A DNA stretch of 64,000 nt from Orientallactaga sibirica (GCA_036365145.1 JAEOAD010000018.1:7272001-7336000), one strand, 5' to 3'; positions 22,502 through 33,775 are shown, numbered from the stretch's first letter. The notes: a model not told the origin generated them from the letters alone. A program made the numbers and translations.

Positions 22502-22573
22502 TACAGGTAATTGAACCCACAGCTTTACATATGCTAGGTAAATGATCTACCACTGAGTTATATTCTCAGTCCA
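22502..22573 (-). mobile_element. ID-like SINE, antisense
   Basis: TTGAACCCACAGCTTTACAT, GCTAGGTAAATGATCTACCA and CTGAGTTATATTCTCAGTCC read as the reverse of an ID (BC1-type) tRNA-derived head. It abuts the B1 that follows. Confidence 0.65.
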
Positions 22574-22575
22574 TT

Positions 22576-22728
22576 TTCTTTTTGGCTTTTCAAGGTAGGG
22601 TCTCACTCTAGCCCAGGCTGATCTGCAATTCACAATATTGTTTTAGGCTGGCCTTGAACTCATAGCAAACCTCCTACCTCTGCCTCTTGAGTGCTGGGAT
22701 TAAAGGCATTCACTGCCATGCCTGGCTT
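22576..22728 (-). mobile_element. B1 SINE
   Basis: Antisense, near full length: AGGTAGGGTCTCACTCTAGC, CAGGCTGATCTGCAATTCAC, GCTGGGATTAAAGGCATTCA. Confidence 0.9.
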
Positions 22729-22964
22729 ATGTTTTAAAAATACCTTTTGGATATATTGAAGCAATAACAGAGATTTCAAGTAGTTGATTAATCATTAAAT
22801 CTAGAATTTAGAAAGAAGAGCAAGTATAGAGATTGATTTCGAAGTTATAGATTTTTATGCTAATAATTATTAATTTTGTTAATATTAAAATTATTAACAT
22901 TTTATATAGATTAATTTTACTGCTTCTCATTTAGTTTTATATATTGTCAGAAATTGCATAATTT
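22729..22964. other. Unassigned AT-rich sequence
   Basis: No gene or repeat family recognised. Confidence 0.5.
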
Positions 22965-23105
22965 GGGCTGGAGAGATGGCTTGATGGTTAAGGCATTTTC
23001 CTGCAAAGCCTAAGGACCCAGGTTCAACTCCCCAGGACCCATGTAAGCCAGATGCATCTGGAATTCATTTACAGTTGCTATAAGTCCTGGTGTGAAAAAA
23101 AAAGA
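22965..23105 (+). mobile_element. B2-like SINE, sense, internally deleted
   Basis: GGGCTGGAGAGATGGCTTGA (A-box region), GGTTCAACTCC (B-box), GTAAGCCAGATGCATCTGGA, then a short A-tail. The C/T-rich part of the body is missing. Confidence 0.85.
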
Positions 23106-23224
23106 AATTCCATAATTCACACAATGTCTCAAACAAAAATTATCCTTGGATCTTCATAGATTTATAACTAGTATTTCTTTGTGTATGGGGGGATAGTGGT
23201 GCATGTGCCATGACATGCATATGG

Positions 23225-23445
23225 GTTGAGAGTCCTCACCTTCCACCTTGTTTGTGGTAGGGTCACTTACTGTTCACTTCTGAGGGTTCCAGGCTAACTG
23301 GCCTGCAGGCTTCTAGAAGATTCTCCTGTTCCTAATTCCCATCTCTGGGATTATAGAGGTGTACTCTAATGTTCAGCTCTATCTTGGATCTTTGGATCTG
23401 AACTCAGGTCTTCACTTTATCCACTAAACCATCTTTCTTGCCCCA
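23225..23445 (-). mobile_element. B4-like SINE, antisense
   Basis: GGCTAACTGGCCTGCAGGCT, TCCCATCTCTGGGATTATAG (B1-like part), GATCTGAACTCAGGTCTTCA, CCACTAAACCATCTTTCTTG. The order fits a reversed B4. Confidence 0.6.
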
Positions 23446-23489
23446 GTATTTCCATCTTTATAGTGAGACAAATAATATCAATCTAATTA

Positions 23490-23541
23490 TATGTATGTAT
23501 GTATGTGTGTATGTGTATGTATGCATGTGTGTGTATATATA
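23490..23541 (+). repeat. (ATGT)n microsatellite
   Basis: ATGT/GTGT array ending in a TATATATA step. Confidence 0.95.
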
Positions 23542-23767
23542 TCACTTGAAATTGATTAGTTTCCCAGACATTCTCTGAACATGTATTCAAAATTGTATTG
23601 TTTTCTAGAGAAAGACAGTCAAATATGATTTCAAAGTTCAGTTCCTCTAGTTGCCCTGAGAATAGTGAATGTTTTAGACCATATATGCAGATCATTACAC
23701 GAACTACGCTCTAGTTGATAGGTTTAAACCTCAGTATATTCAAGTTTTGTGAAACAGTTGAAAGATT

Positions 23768-23971
23768 GAGGGGGCTACAGAGAAGAAACAGTGATTAAGG
23801 TGCTTGCTTGCAAAGCCTGGCACCCTAGCCTGGTTCAAATATCCAGAACCCACGTAAAGCCAAATGCAAAAAGTGGTGCATACATCTTAAATTTGGTTGC
23901 AGTGGCAGGAGGCCCTGACATACCCATTTTCTCTTTAATCACCTCATTATATATTTGTCTCTACTTGCAAA

Positions 23972-24018
<47 letters not shown>

Positions 24019-24024
24019 ATATAT
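23768..24024 (+). mobile_element. B2-like SINE with (AAAT)n tail
   Basis: Degraded head (GGGGGCTACAGAGAAGAAAC), CTTGCTTGCAAAGCCTGGCA, CCACGTAAAGCCAAATGCAA, CAGGAGGCCCTGACATACCC, and an AAAT array at about 23968-24020 grown from the tail. Confidence 0.85.
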
Positions 24025-24176
24025 ATTTTGGTTTTTTGAGGTAGGGTGTCACTCTAGCTCAGGCTGACCTGGAATTCACTCTGTAGTCTCAGGGTGGCCT
24101 TGAACTCACAGTGATCCTCCTGCTTCTGCCTCCCAAGTGCTGGGATTAAAGGTGTGCACTGCCACGCTCAGCTTAA
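24025..24176 (-). mobile_element. B1 SINE
   Basis: Antisense full-length B1 (GAGGTAGGGTGTCACTCTAG ... TGCTGGGATTAAAGGTGTGC) placed directly after the AAAT array, probably inserted into the B2 tail. Confidence 0.92.
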
Positions 24177-24639
24177 ATAAGTATTTTTTTAAAATGAAAT
24201 TTGAGGTAAGGCAATAGTTACACTTCTTTCTCAGCATTTAATGACACCAGTGTGGCTGATGTTCTTGAAGAGAGGACATCTCATAGTGCTCAGGCTGCTG
24301 AGCGATCTTGCTGTGACTGCACAGATACTTTGTCTGCAAGGCTTCTGAATTTGTCCAAAGCCTCTGTGCTTTTCTTGGTGGTACAAATGTGTACAGTTCA
24401 TGTACACACTACTTCTGTCTTCTTACCCTGAAAGTATAATATTAAAAACAGTATGAATAGCAGGTGTGGACAGTGGAATCATAGCAAATAGAAGCCCAGA
24501 TGTTTAAGACAAATTCTGTGAAACACTTTATGACTACAGAACCTGTTTCTGAGTGTGTTCTTTCCATTGAGATTGCAAGTTAATAATCTCATGTGTCCCC
24601 AGTACATCCTAATAACATTTTGAGTGAAAACCTAGGCAA
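24177..24639. other. Unassigned sequence
   Basis: No gene or repeat recognised. Confidence 0.5.
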
Positions 24640-24686
24640 AAAACAACAAACAAACAAACAACAACAAAACAACAACAACAAAACAT
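24640..24686 (+). repeat. (CAA)n/(CAAA)n microsatellite
   Basis: ACAACAAACAAACAAAC-type array. Confidence 0.95.
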
Positions 24687-27139
24687 GAAGGCACAGAAAG
24701 AGTCTCCAGAGTACAATAGCTCATGGTTCAAATCTCAGGGAAAAATCCTTTATCAGATTTCTTAGTACAGTTATATTAAGTGAATTAGTTCAGAATAACT
24801 TAAATGAGATTATGTATAAACACAACATGGAGGATAGCTTTCTACTGTCCTTATTTCATTCAATAACAAAGCATGAAAATCATCTTTCCCAGTAAGAAAC
24901 CCAGCACCCCAGCTCCCTACAACCTTCCAGACATAACTCTTAGTTTCAACTTGAGAGTCTTGATTGACCACTGAGCCAGTCATAGGCTGCCCCACTTCAG
25001 AGACATACTGGCCTGGAAGAGAAAATAAACCAGTGAGGAATTACCTCCAAGAGAGTTTTATAAATCAGGTCCTGGCAACAGCCACAGGAGAGTATCAGTT
25101 CTGTCTCCCCCTCCCAATGTCTGTGCAGTATAGTATATTTTCCAAAGTCAAGTGTTCATGGCTCTCTATTGCCTTAAGAAGCAGGAGGCCAGTGGGGGAA
25201 GGAGCCTGGGATGGGGTGCAGAGAGGAGAGATCTATGACACATTGTTCTTCAGAGAAGGTGGAAGAGGGATAGAGGTGTGTGGTCCTGCAAAGCCAAGGC
25301 CAGGCCATTGCCTCCCACTCCCAGAAACTCATTTATCACCTTGATGGTTTCAGCTCATTTGCAGCCAAGTTATTGTCACCCTTAAAATAATGTGGCTTGA
25401 CAAGGGAAAAAATGAAATCCTTGTGAAAAGTTACCTAGTCATCACACTCTGGAGTCAAAATATAGTCTGCAGTATCCAAACAGCAGGCCTGGGTATGGCA
25501 GGGTGGTATTTCCTCTCTCCCGCATGCTTTAGTTTTTAGAACAGAACATTAACATTTATGTCATGTTAACGTGCACCTAGGCATGGCATGTGGCCTCCTG
25601 CTATGAACACAGAGAAACACATGCTCCGGTACTGCCTCAGCATGACCACCAAGACTTTCAGTATAAATGGAGACGCGTGTTTCCTTGCCCAGAGAGTTAA
25701 TAGTGGGCAACGACTTAAATGTTTGGTCATCCCCCAGTGCAGACTCCATTTCAGATGTCAGGAAAGTATTAAATCTTTCTACACAGTGGGAAGCAACTAA
25801 TTCTGAACTTCAGAACAATTAAGCCAAAACATTCTCAGCCTGGAACCCCCAAACATCCTGGCCATCACATTGAAATAGTTGTTGATGCTCATCCATATTT
25901 CTAAAATGGGGACCAGAAAGTGTTTTGAGTGTTTATTGCAAGGTGGCAATGGAAACACTTAATGCAAAAGAGTTTGAGGTTTGCATATGCAGCTGAGAGA
26001 ATTTTCTTTCCTTCCTGCTTCTGTTTGGTATTTCTATCCTTTACCCTTAAATCTGGATTCTAAGTACACCAGTTTCATGGAACAAAACTACTTTCCTACA
26101 CCTGCCAATGGTAATACATGCTTTTCATAAGATGTCAAACTCCTCGGGGAGCAAGCTTGGCTTAACGGGAGCAGAAAGAGAAGGCCACAAGACCCTGCAG
26201 AGTAGCCTCTGCCACTATCTGCAAGCCTTCCACCTCCCATTTACTTTTCACTATGAACAGATCTCAAAGCATCACACTCATGTCCCTTAGCTTCATTTAC
26301 CTGAAACTATTTTATTTTCCCTTCCCATCTTTTCCTATGTCAGTCATAACTGTTTTCTGACTCACACCAACCCTTAGGGATCTCACCTCATCCTCTCTGT
26401 CTGGTTCTACCTCTTTCTAAAGTGCCATAGTCTCACAGATTAGTTAGTTGTCTGTCCTTCATGTCACCTTTCTTGCTGTTTCATAAGAGCACAGTTTCTT
26501 TTTGTTTTCTGTGACATCTTTAGCATTTATCCTATTTACACCTAATGAGCACACCTAGATTACTGAGAAAATGCATTTCAATATGTGCAGTACAGATAAA
26601 GTAAAATTATAGTTGGTATATTTACTCCCATGTAGTGTGTATGTGTGTGTAATATTGTCTGTGTGTTAACATCTAATACATCATTAATTATGTAGTCTGT
26701 AGTCCATATCTATTCTTTTGATTCTTTTGTAACATAATGATTTTAATGGGCTAAATGATCACTAATGAATATATTATGATAAAGTATTTACATATTTCCC
26801 CATATCAATTACAAATAACAAAAGATGGAGAAAACAGTTACCAAACCTTGGATTTCATCCAATTAATGAGTATTTGTTGAAATGAGGCATATGAGTCTAC
26901 ATCAGGGCATGTTCTTCTCTAAGTCCATGCCAAGGTACATGTTAACATGACATAACCATTGACAAGATAGGCACAAAAACTGAATATGCACCAAGAGAGG
27001 AATGACGCAAATTAAACATAAATATGAGAAACAACTAAAATGTAGAACATAAAGTTCTTTGGGTGGCTAATCAATGATATTGGATTTTACCTTCGATGGT
27101 CTGTTTTGTCAACTTTGCAAATTTAGAACTGAAAATAGT
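24687..27139. other. Unassigned, apparently non-repetitive sequence
   Basis: The longest repeat-poor interval of the window. It holds a 126-codon sense frame (24964-25344) with no recognisable domain. No splice-like exon structure, RNA gene or repeat family is evident. Confidence 0.45.
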
Positions 27140-27222
27140 ATCAGTGCTAGGGATTAAACTTGGGGTCTCCTTCATGTTAGATAAACATTCACTCTACTGC
27201 CAAATCACATCCTAAACCCCAA
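27140..27222 (-). mobile_element. ID-like SINE remnant, antisense
   Basis: GTGCTAGGGATTAAACTTGG, CATGTTAGATAAACATTCAC and CTACTGCCAAATCACATCCT resemble a reversed, decayed ID head. Confidence 0.5.
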
Positions 27223-27435
27223 ATAAAAATGCTTTACAAAATGTAACACCATAAATTCTTTTATTTTATCCTAGGTAATATTAAATGTGATTGAATTTTT
27301 ATTTTTAAAAATATGAAAAAATCATTAAACAGTTAACATATATGAAAAATGGAACATTTAACTAAAAATGAAATTACATAAATTATGGTGCATTTTATTC
27401 AGCTACTAAAATAATGATTTTCCAGGCTTATTTAT

Positions 27436-27800
27436 TTTTTTCGAGTGAATATAATCTCCTTTTATTGTCATCATAGCAAAATTGGTTTAGAACTGGATCA
27501 CTTGGCTCTGTCTCTTCTTAATTCCTCCATATTTAAAATGCATTCTTTTAGATTTGCAGCTGGGCTCAACACACTCAAGCCTCAACACAATCTTCTTCAT
27601 AGTTTTAGCCTTTTTTGGAATATAGGCTTAGTCTGCCCACCATAGCCACTCTGCTTCTTGTCATAATGCCGCTTTTCCTGGGCATACATACAGACAGCTC
27701 TTACCCTTTGTGTTCTGGGTCACTTTGTACGACTAGTTATTGCCACACTTATTGCAGAAAGTTTGGCAAGTTTTAGGGATGTCACCATGTTGGCAGGAAT
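27436..27800 (-). pseudogene. RPL36A: Processed pseudogene of ribosomal protein L36a (eL42)
   Basis: RPL36A is a small zinc-ribbon protein of the 60S subunit. On the minus strand the ATG at 27786-27788 begins a region with the family's middle part [16 protein letters not shown], then [12 protein letters not shown] and the C-terminal QVIQF followed by TAA at 27487-27489. The region is about 302 bp, against about 321 bp for a 106-codon parent, so bases have been lost: the N-terminal part and the segment after RLECVEP are frameshifted and some Cys codons are gone. There is no intron, an AATAAA lies about 20 bp after the stop (27463-27468), and a short T-rich tract follows, as expected of an L1-mobilised mRNA copy. 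The parent could also be the RPL36AL paralogue. Confidence 0.85.
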
Positions 27801-27810
27801 ACTATCAGCA

Positions 27811-30206
27811 CTGAAAGAAAACTCAGGTTTATTTTTTAGAAATATCCTTGATATTGATTGACAGTAAAATTACATAATATATTGTGATATATCCATTCCT
27901 TTTCTATGTCTATCATCCATCTACCTGAGAGAAATCTGGAAATAAAATGAGATAAACAGTTAATAGTAATTGTTCTGTATGATAAAATCCTGTAACTTTT
28001 CTTGACATACCCACAATTTTTCAAATTTTATCAATGAATACAACACTGAAATAATACAGAAAATGTTAGTGTTTTATTATTTTCACATTTTATTATTATC
28101 ATCACATAGCTATGCATAAATATTTGAAAAATGGTATAATGAAAGGAAGGAAAATGAAAAGGAACAAGAAAAGAAGACAGAAGAGAGATAAAGGTGTGGC
28201 ATGGTATATGTCCTGACACATTTGATTTCATTTTTCAATATCTAAAGTAAATGAAAACTGTGGAGCGCCTGATTTTCATCACTGCAGGTACTTAAAACTC
28301 AGCAGCCCCAAGTCTGCAAACATTTAGGAAAGCAAACAGAGAGCTGTGGCTCCAAATAAAAGCACAGGGCAGAAGTCAGCAAAGATCACTACGGCAATCT
28401 TCAAAGGCCAGCTCAGACCACACATTTGGGGTAGCGGCTCACATGGTCACCATTCAAGAATTCAGAGGAGAAACAAGAGGAACCAAAACTGGGGGATATG
28501 AAGAGGTGTTTTCTCTGTCCAACTCCTGTGAGCTTATGAGAAAAAGTTAAGTCATGTCATATTTGAAAGGGTCTGAAGTAATCATTTCTGAATTGTGATA
28601 TTAATATATTTCTCATATTTGGCACAGGTCTTTTCTTTCTCTCTTTACCAATTTCACCTTATCTGTACCATTGGCAGTCAGTTCTACACATGAAATTTTG
28701 GTTGACAGAACAAGAATTTGCTCTGGTTTGACTGAGTGAAGCACGTTTTATGATAAGAACACCACTGAGTCCTCAAAGCCAACTTCAGGTTTCTAGGTGC
28801 CTTATCCTTACTTGTCATCCTACCCTGTCTATTTACATGCTTCTGTCCACAAATGACTTTCTTGATTTTACGGAAACTTTCTTCTTCTTCCAAAGCCTTT
28901 CTCAGGTTTTAACTTCTCATATTGTCAGCAATGGATACAACTCTTTCTCCTTAGCTCATTTCTACCATTCTATTTAACTCATTTCCTTGGAGGCATTGTT
29001 CGCTATCCTTCAGAAACAAACCCAGTGACAAGGGTACACTGGTGTTGTCCATGGTATAAGATATGGATAGATAAAGTAGTCCCTTTGGAGGCCTGTTGAT
29101 GAAGTCATAAACTTTTTGTTTGGTATTACTAGTGAGTTGTGATTGACAGGTCTGCTACACATACTTCCTAGGAGAAAAGAAGCTACAATTACCTGAATAA
29201 ATATTAGTGTTTGACCAAAATGTATCAGATCCTAAAAAGGATTAAACAGAGAAATATTTTAGCACTATAGATATAGCATCCCACTTAGTCACATGACAGA
29301 TGACTTGTCTAAAATTTAGCTAATGTCAATTACGTCCTTTCTTTCTTCATAACAAACTAATTAAAACAGGATACTAGGAAGAATCAAAGGTAAGATGGTG
29401 CTTTGTGGACACACAAGAAACTGCAAATGAAATGAAGTGCTCAAACTGCAACGTCTCCTGAAGGGAATAGTATTTGAACAGTGTATTGAGCATATTGCCA
29501 AGAATAGTCATTTGGATCAACAATAATCCCTGTCTACTTTAAACACAACCAACTGAACCTTGGAAATTAATTTGAAATAACTTGATTTTCACTTGGGGTG
29601 TGTGTGTGAAAACCTCTGTTCCTTAGGTGAACAAAGCGTTTGTAAAGAGCAGCATTCACATGATTTCTGATTCTAAGAGTCAAGCCGAGCCCTTGTCTTG
29701 GGAAAGAGCATGCTCAGAGTTGCAAGCAGCTGTGAGCTGTTTCTCTTAACTTGTGTGGCATGGAGCTGAGAGAGTGTAAAGGATGGGAAGTGATGTGGAA
29801 CCAGAATTCAGAGAGTTCCAGGTCCCAGTGCAGTAAAAGTGCCTGAGAAGCAGCTGAGTACATAAAAACTCCTAAAGAAAACCAAAACAATGGTATTCCC
29901 CATTGTGACTGTTTAGTCTTTCTGTAGAGACTCATGGGGTCCTGGTTATTATCTATTTTTAATATCACTTGACCTGAAAATTTATGCTTCCACCTGCAAA
30001 AAGAGTAGTTTTTCCCCTAATGTGATTATGAGTGAATAAAATGATGAGGGAAGTGTTACAGAATGTTTGCTTTTGAAATCAGCAGATGTCACTTATTTCT
30101 CTATATTTTATTTATAACTAAATGCATTACATATTCCAAATGATTGATCAATTATTTTGTGCATATCTACTGTAGTCTATTCCATAAATTCTTAAATGGG
30201 GGTAGT
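27811..30206. other. Unassigned, apparently non-repetitive sequence
   Basis: Only short random open frames; no repeat family or RNA gene was recognised by eye. Confidence 0.45.
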
Positions 30207-30567
30207 TGTAGCAGACAGCTTTAGGTTCATTGAGATGAGCTTCCAGACCAGGCAAAGTTATGGAAGAAGGGATATTTATTGAAGCCTCCAGATCCAGGGG
30301 AAGTTCTATAATGGCAGAAGAAGCTGGCCTGCTTTCACAGGACCAAACACAGAGACAAAAAGTCACAAGCCAAAAGCCATACAGCACAGCACACCTCAGG
30401 AACTCCAGCTAGGCACACTTTGCCTATCTTTAGATTGAAATCCTAAACCCACTACCACACCTTAAGATCTGCCCAGTAACACTGCCTCCAGTTAGGTGGA
30501 TACAGATGCAAACTACAAACTAATAAAACACTGAATATATTGGGGGCCATCTCTTCAAACTACCACA
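30207..30567 (-). mobile_element. MaLR (ORR1-like) solo LTR, antisense
   Basis: Complete LTR, TGTAGCAGACAGCTTTAGGT ... CTTCAAACTACCACA, about 361 bp with TG...CA ends. It closely resembles the reverse of the LTRs at 31158-31535 and 32756-33139, so it is the same subfamily. No internal sequence or clear target duplication is seen. Confidence 0.88.
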
Positions 30568-30806
30568 GGGGGCTTGAGAGTTGGCTCAGCAGTTAAGGAG
30601 CTTGCCTGCAAAGCCTAAGGACCTGAGTTTGATTCCTCAGCACCCACATAAAGCCAGATGCACAAAGGGGTGCATGTGTCTGGTGTTCATTTGCATTGGC
30701 TGGAGGCCCTGATATATCCATTCTTTCTCCTCTCTCTCTGCCTCTTTCTCTCTCTCAAATAAATAAATAAATAAAAAAAATAAATAAAAAATAAATAAAT
30801 TATCAA
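30568..30806 (+). mobile_element. B2-like SINE, sense
   Basis: Head GGGGCTTGAGAGTTGGCTCA, GCCTGCAAAGCCTAAGGACC, GCCAGATGCACAAAGGGGTG, TGGCTGGAGGCCCTGATATA, CT-rich tract and (AAAT)n tail. Placed directly against the MaLR LTR end. Confidence 0.92.
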
Positions 30807-30827
30807 ATTGTAATGTGTTAATTCTAA

Positions 30828-30912
30828 CATCATATATATGCATATACACATATACATATACACATATATTATATGCATATATAAGCATATACATGACTAT
30901 GTATGTGTGTGT
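30828..30912 (+). repeat. (CATATA)n/(TG)n low-complexity tract
   Basis: Alternating CATATA/TATGCA repeats ending in TATGTGTGTGT. ERV1 is inserted at its right edge. Confidence 0.9.
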
Positions 30913-31157
30913 TGTAAGGGTCTGAAAATCACCGAAGAAAGACCCCGGCCTCAAATAGTATGAAAAAACATAGAGTGTTTATTCTGCAGAATCAGCCAGC
31001 ATGCAGGGGTCAACCATTCTTACAAAATGGTGACCATGAGAGGAGCATGTAGGCCCCTTTTAAGCACATCTAGGGGAATTCCAGGAGGGATAGGTAATCT
31101 TCTAACATGATTGGCTAGGCAAGCAACAGTTACATTTGTGTATCTTTGATTGGTTGG
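30913..31157 (-). mobile_element. ERV1 3' LTR, first part
   Basis: Pairs with the right part of 39264-39653. Begins TGTAAGGGTC (reverse of ...GACCCTTACA). The LTR resumes at 33140 after the MaLR. Confidence 0.9.
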
Positions 31158-33139
31158 TGTGGTAGTTTGAATATATGTCCCCCAATATATTCAGTGGTTT
31201 ATTACTTAGAGTTTGCATCTGCAATCCCCTTGCTAGAGGCAATGTCACTGGGGGCTGGTCTTAAGGTGTGGTGATGGTTTGAGATTCCATTGTAAAGATA
31301 TGCAAATGTGCCTAACAGGAGTTCCTGAAGTGTGACCTTTTGGCTGTAGTTTTGCTCTGTGTGCTGTGGTGGCTGGTTGGCTTTCTCTCTGTTTGGCTCT
31401 GTGAAGAGCAGGCTGCTTCTCCTGCCTTTATGGAACTTCCCCTGGATCTGTAAGCTTCAATAAATAATATCCCTTCCTCCATAACTGTGCCTGGTCTGGA
31501 AGTTCATCTCAGCGAACCTGAAGCTGTCTGCTACAGTATAGTGGTACCGAGGAGTGTGGGGTGAGATGAACCTGACCGTGTGGATATTCGTCTTTTGGAA
31601 CTTTTGTTTTGGAGGAATGGGCATGGACTTGGTGCTTGCAACAGAAGATGCCTTCTGGAGTGGTAAGCCAAGTTTTATGGACTATTCTGATGAGAGTTTG
31701 AGAATGCTAAGTGCAGACAGTATTGAACTTCGAGGCTTGGCTTATGAGCTTTCTAAGGGGAAGGAAAGGCTGCAGAGGACTTTGTTGGAACTGGGCTACT
31801 GGCATAAAGGATGGCTACGTTCTGCTATCAAGGCCCAGAAAGTTTGATCAAGGTTAAATTTGTAATGGACTGATATGCTTGGCTGAAGATATTGGACTGA
31901 GATTTTAAGATTTTAAGTTGGAAAACCTCAAGCAAGGTAAAAGCAGAGGCACTGAGACTGGTTTAGCTCCTATTGTCAACCACATTAGCAATCTTAAGGA
32001 AGGTGGAAGGAAGGTGGCCTGACGACTGATTTACATTAAAACAATGGAGAGGATGCCTGAGGAAAGACTGTTAAAAATGCAAATTCTTGGAAAGAGCTGA
32101 CTGGAGAAGGAACCTGCTTTTCAAGGCTATGTTTTATTTTGTCCCTGGATTAAGAATATGGCTGTGTCCTGCACACCTGGTATTAGTTTTGGAAGCATGA
32201 AAAATGCATGGAGTGGTCATGAATTGCACACGGTTTCAGGAGCTGCTGCTGAGCTGTGGCATGAGGCAGGGCATGAAGTCCCTCAGGAATAGGCTGGAAG
32301 AGCCTTTTGGAAGATGGACCATGGTTTGCATGGAGACCTGAAGATGTTTTGGATATACCAGGACTGTGAAAAAGGGCTACCATGGAGTGCAGTGTTGGCA
32401 TGGGATCAAAGTTTTCCCTGGCAACTCTGCCCAGCTGGAGGGGTGGAATTGGAAAACCTGGAGACTGTCAGTCTCTGGTTATATTGAACTTGAACTGCAG
32501 AAGTTTGATGATTGCTGATGGTGGCTGAGTTTGTATTGTTTTAGTTTCTCCTTGCTATGCCTTATACTAGTTAAAATGTTTACTCTGGGCCTTTACATGT
32601 TGAAAGTATTTAACTTGTTTGATTTTACAGGACTATCTTAAGTTGGTCAAGACTGTGAGAACCTTTGAAATTGGACTGAGTACAATTTACAATGTGTGAT
32701 AGTTATAAATCTATTGGGGGCCAGGAGCTAAATATATTGGGGGCCAGGGGCAGAATGTGGTAGTTTGAATATATGTCCCCCAATATATTCAGTGGTTTAT
32801 TACTTAGAGTTTGTATATGCAATCACCTTGCTAGAGGCAATGTCACTGGGGGCTGGTCTTAAGGTGTGGTGATGGTTTGAGATTCCATTGTAAAGATATG
32901 CAAATGTGCCTAACAGGAGTTCCTGAAGTGTGCTGTGTGACCTTTTGGCTGTAGTTTTGCTCTGTGTGCTGTGGTGGCTGGTTGGCTTTCTCTCTGTTTG
33001 GCTCTGTGAAGAGCAGGCTGCTTCTCCTGCCTTATGGAACTTCCCCTGGATCTGTAAGCTTCAATAAATAATATCCCTTCCTCCATAACTGTGCCTGGTC
33101 TGGAAGTTCATCTCAGCGAACCTGAAGCTGTCTGCTACA
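31158..33139 (+). mobile_element. Young ERVL-MaLR (ORR1-like) element, complete
   Basis: LTRs 31158-31535 (378 bp) and 32756-33139 (384 bp) begin TGTGGTAGTTTGAATATATG and end CTGCTACA. They differ by about three substitutions and two small indels. After the 5' LTR, TGGTACCGAGGAGT resembles the leucine-tRNA primer site of ERVL/MaLR elements. A purine-rich GGGGGCCAGGGGCAGAA precedes the 3' LTR. The 5-bp GTTGG flanks it (31153-31157 and 33140-33144). Like other MaLRs it has no pol. Confidence 0.93.
31554..31847 (+). CDS. Open frame in the MaLR internal region (uncharacterised)
   Basis: A 97-codon open frame starting 18 bp after the 5' LTR. The first ~25 residues are hydrophobic and aromatic (MNLTVWIFVFWNFCFGG). 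The rest is polar with KPSFMDYSDESLRML and LQRTLLELGYWHKGW. A related frame survives in another MaLR (62325-62579, minus) with KPSFMDYSAESL and QRTLLELVYWHK, whereas the copy at 48680-48960 has stops. MaLR internals are thought to be non-coding gag-derived remnants. I recognise no domain; it may be an ancestral leftover in a young copy. Confidence 0.3.
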   Translation: MWGEMNLTVWIFVFWNFCFGGMGMDLVLATEDAFWSGKPSFMDYSDESLRMLSADSIELRGLAYELSKGKERLQRTLLELGYWHKGWLRSAIKAQKV

Positions 33140-33296
33140 GTTGGTGTGAAAGGGACATGTCTGGGTATGTCTGGACATGTTTGGACATGTCTTCAGGGAC
33201 TGACTCAGCCCCCAGAGCCTGCCCCTCTGGCAAACTTAGGCCTAGTGAGGGCGGCACCTTATTGAAGCCTGTCTTGGTGTCAGTTTGGTACGTTCA
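33140..33296 (-). mobile_element. ERV1 3' LTR, second part
   Basis: Continues the LTR from the GTTGG duplication to GGTACGTTCA (reverse TGAACG...), the LTR's TG start, matching 39495-39653. Confidence 0.9.
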
Positions 33297-33309
33297 TTCC
33301 CCCCTTAAG
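33297..33309 (-). promoter_or_regulatory. ERV1 polypurine tract
   Basis: Minus-strand CTTAAGGGGGGAA directly before the 3' LTR start: the plus-strand DNA priming site of reverse transcription. Confidence 0.8.
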
Positions 33310-33329
33310 TATGGTCTCATCTCAAATCC

Positions 33330-33775
33330 TTGAGATGTATCCAAACGTTGATACTGTTGTCTCAGAACCATTAAATGTATGGTGGCTAAGTGATCCTTAA
33401 CAAATTTGACCAAGGCATTAATAATACAGTGCTCACAGGTGAGGGCAAGCAACAAAAGGATAAGGGGACCTGCCAGGATAGAAATTAAAGTTGTTAGCCA
33501 GGTTGATCAGTTAAACACATATTTCTACCAGCTTTGGGATTGTTCCCTTTCCAATTTTCTTTCATGAAGCCTTTTTCTGAGTATAGCCATAGATTCTTTT
33601 ACAATACCAGAATGATTAATAGAAATAACATTCCTCCTTTAAAGCAACACAGAGACCACCTTGTTGTAGAAATAGTAGGTCTAAACCTCGTCTGTTTTGA
33701 AGGGTAATTACAGCCAGTGAAGATAGGGAAGGTTCAACATGAGATGGACCTTTCCAATTCAGATACATCTGCATC
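33330..33775 (-). pseudogene. ERV1 env transmembrane-subunit remnant
   Basis: Minus-strand translation across frames shows a gammaretrovirus-type TM: a [14 protein letters not shown] heptad stretch (about 33735-33770), then a stop or frameshift, the LQNRRGLD motif region (about 33690), a CX6CC motif (about 33645-33665) and, further on, a hydrophobic anchor (ILAGPLILLLLALT) and a cytoplasmic tail ending near the polypurine tract. A stop (TGGTAG region near 33528-33535) also breaks it. The surface subunit is missing: TM follows integrase almost directly. The class I call rests on these motifs; the protein cannot be made intact. Confidence 0.8.

Noticed and set aside
22965..23105. Functional tRNA gene (A and B boxes visible)
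   Set aside because: The boxes belong to a B2-like SINE; no cloverleaf anticodon arm is formed.
31158..33139. Two solo LTRs of unrelated insertions
   Set aside because: A primer site after the first LTR, a purine tract before the second and one GTTGG duplication show a single element.
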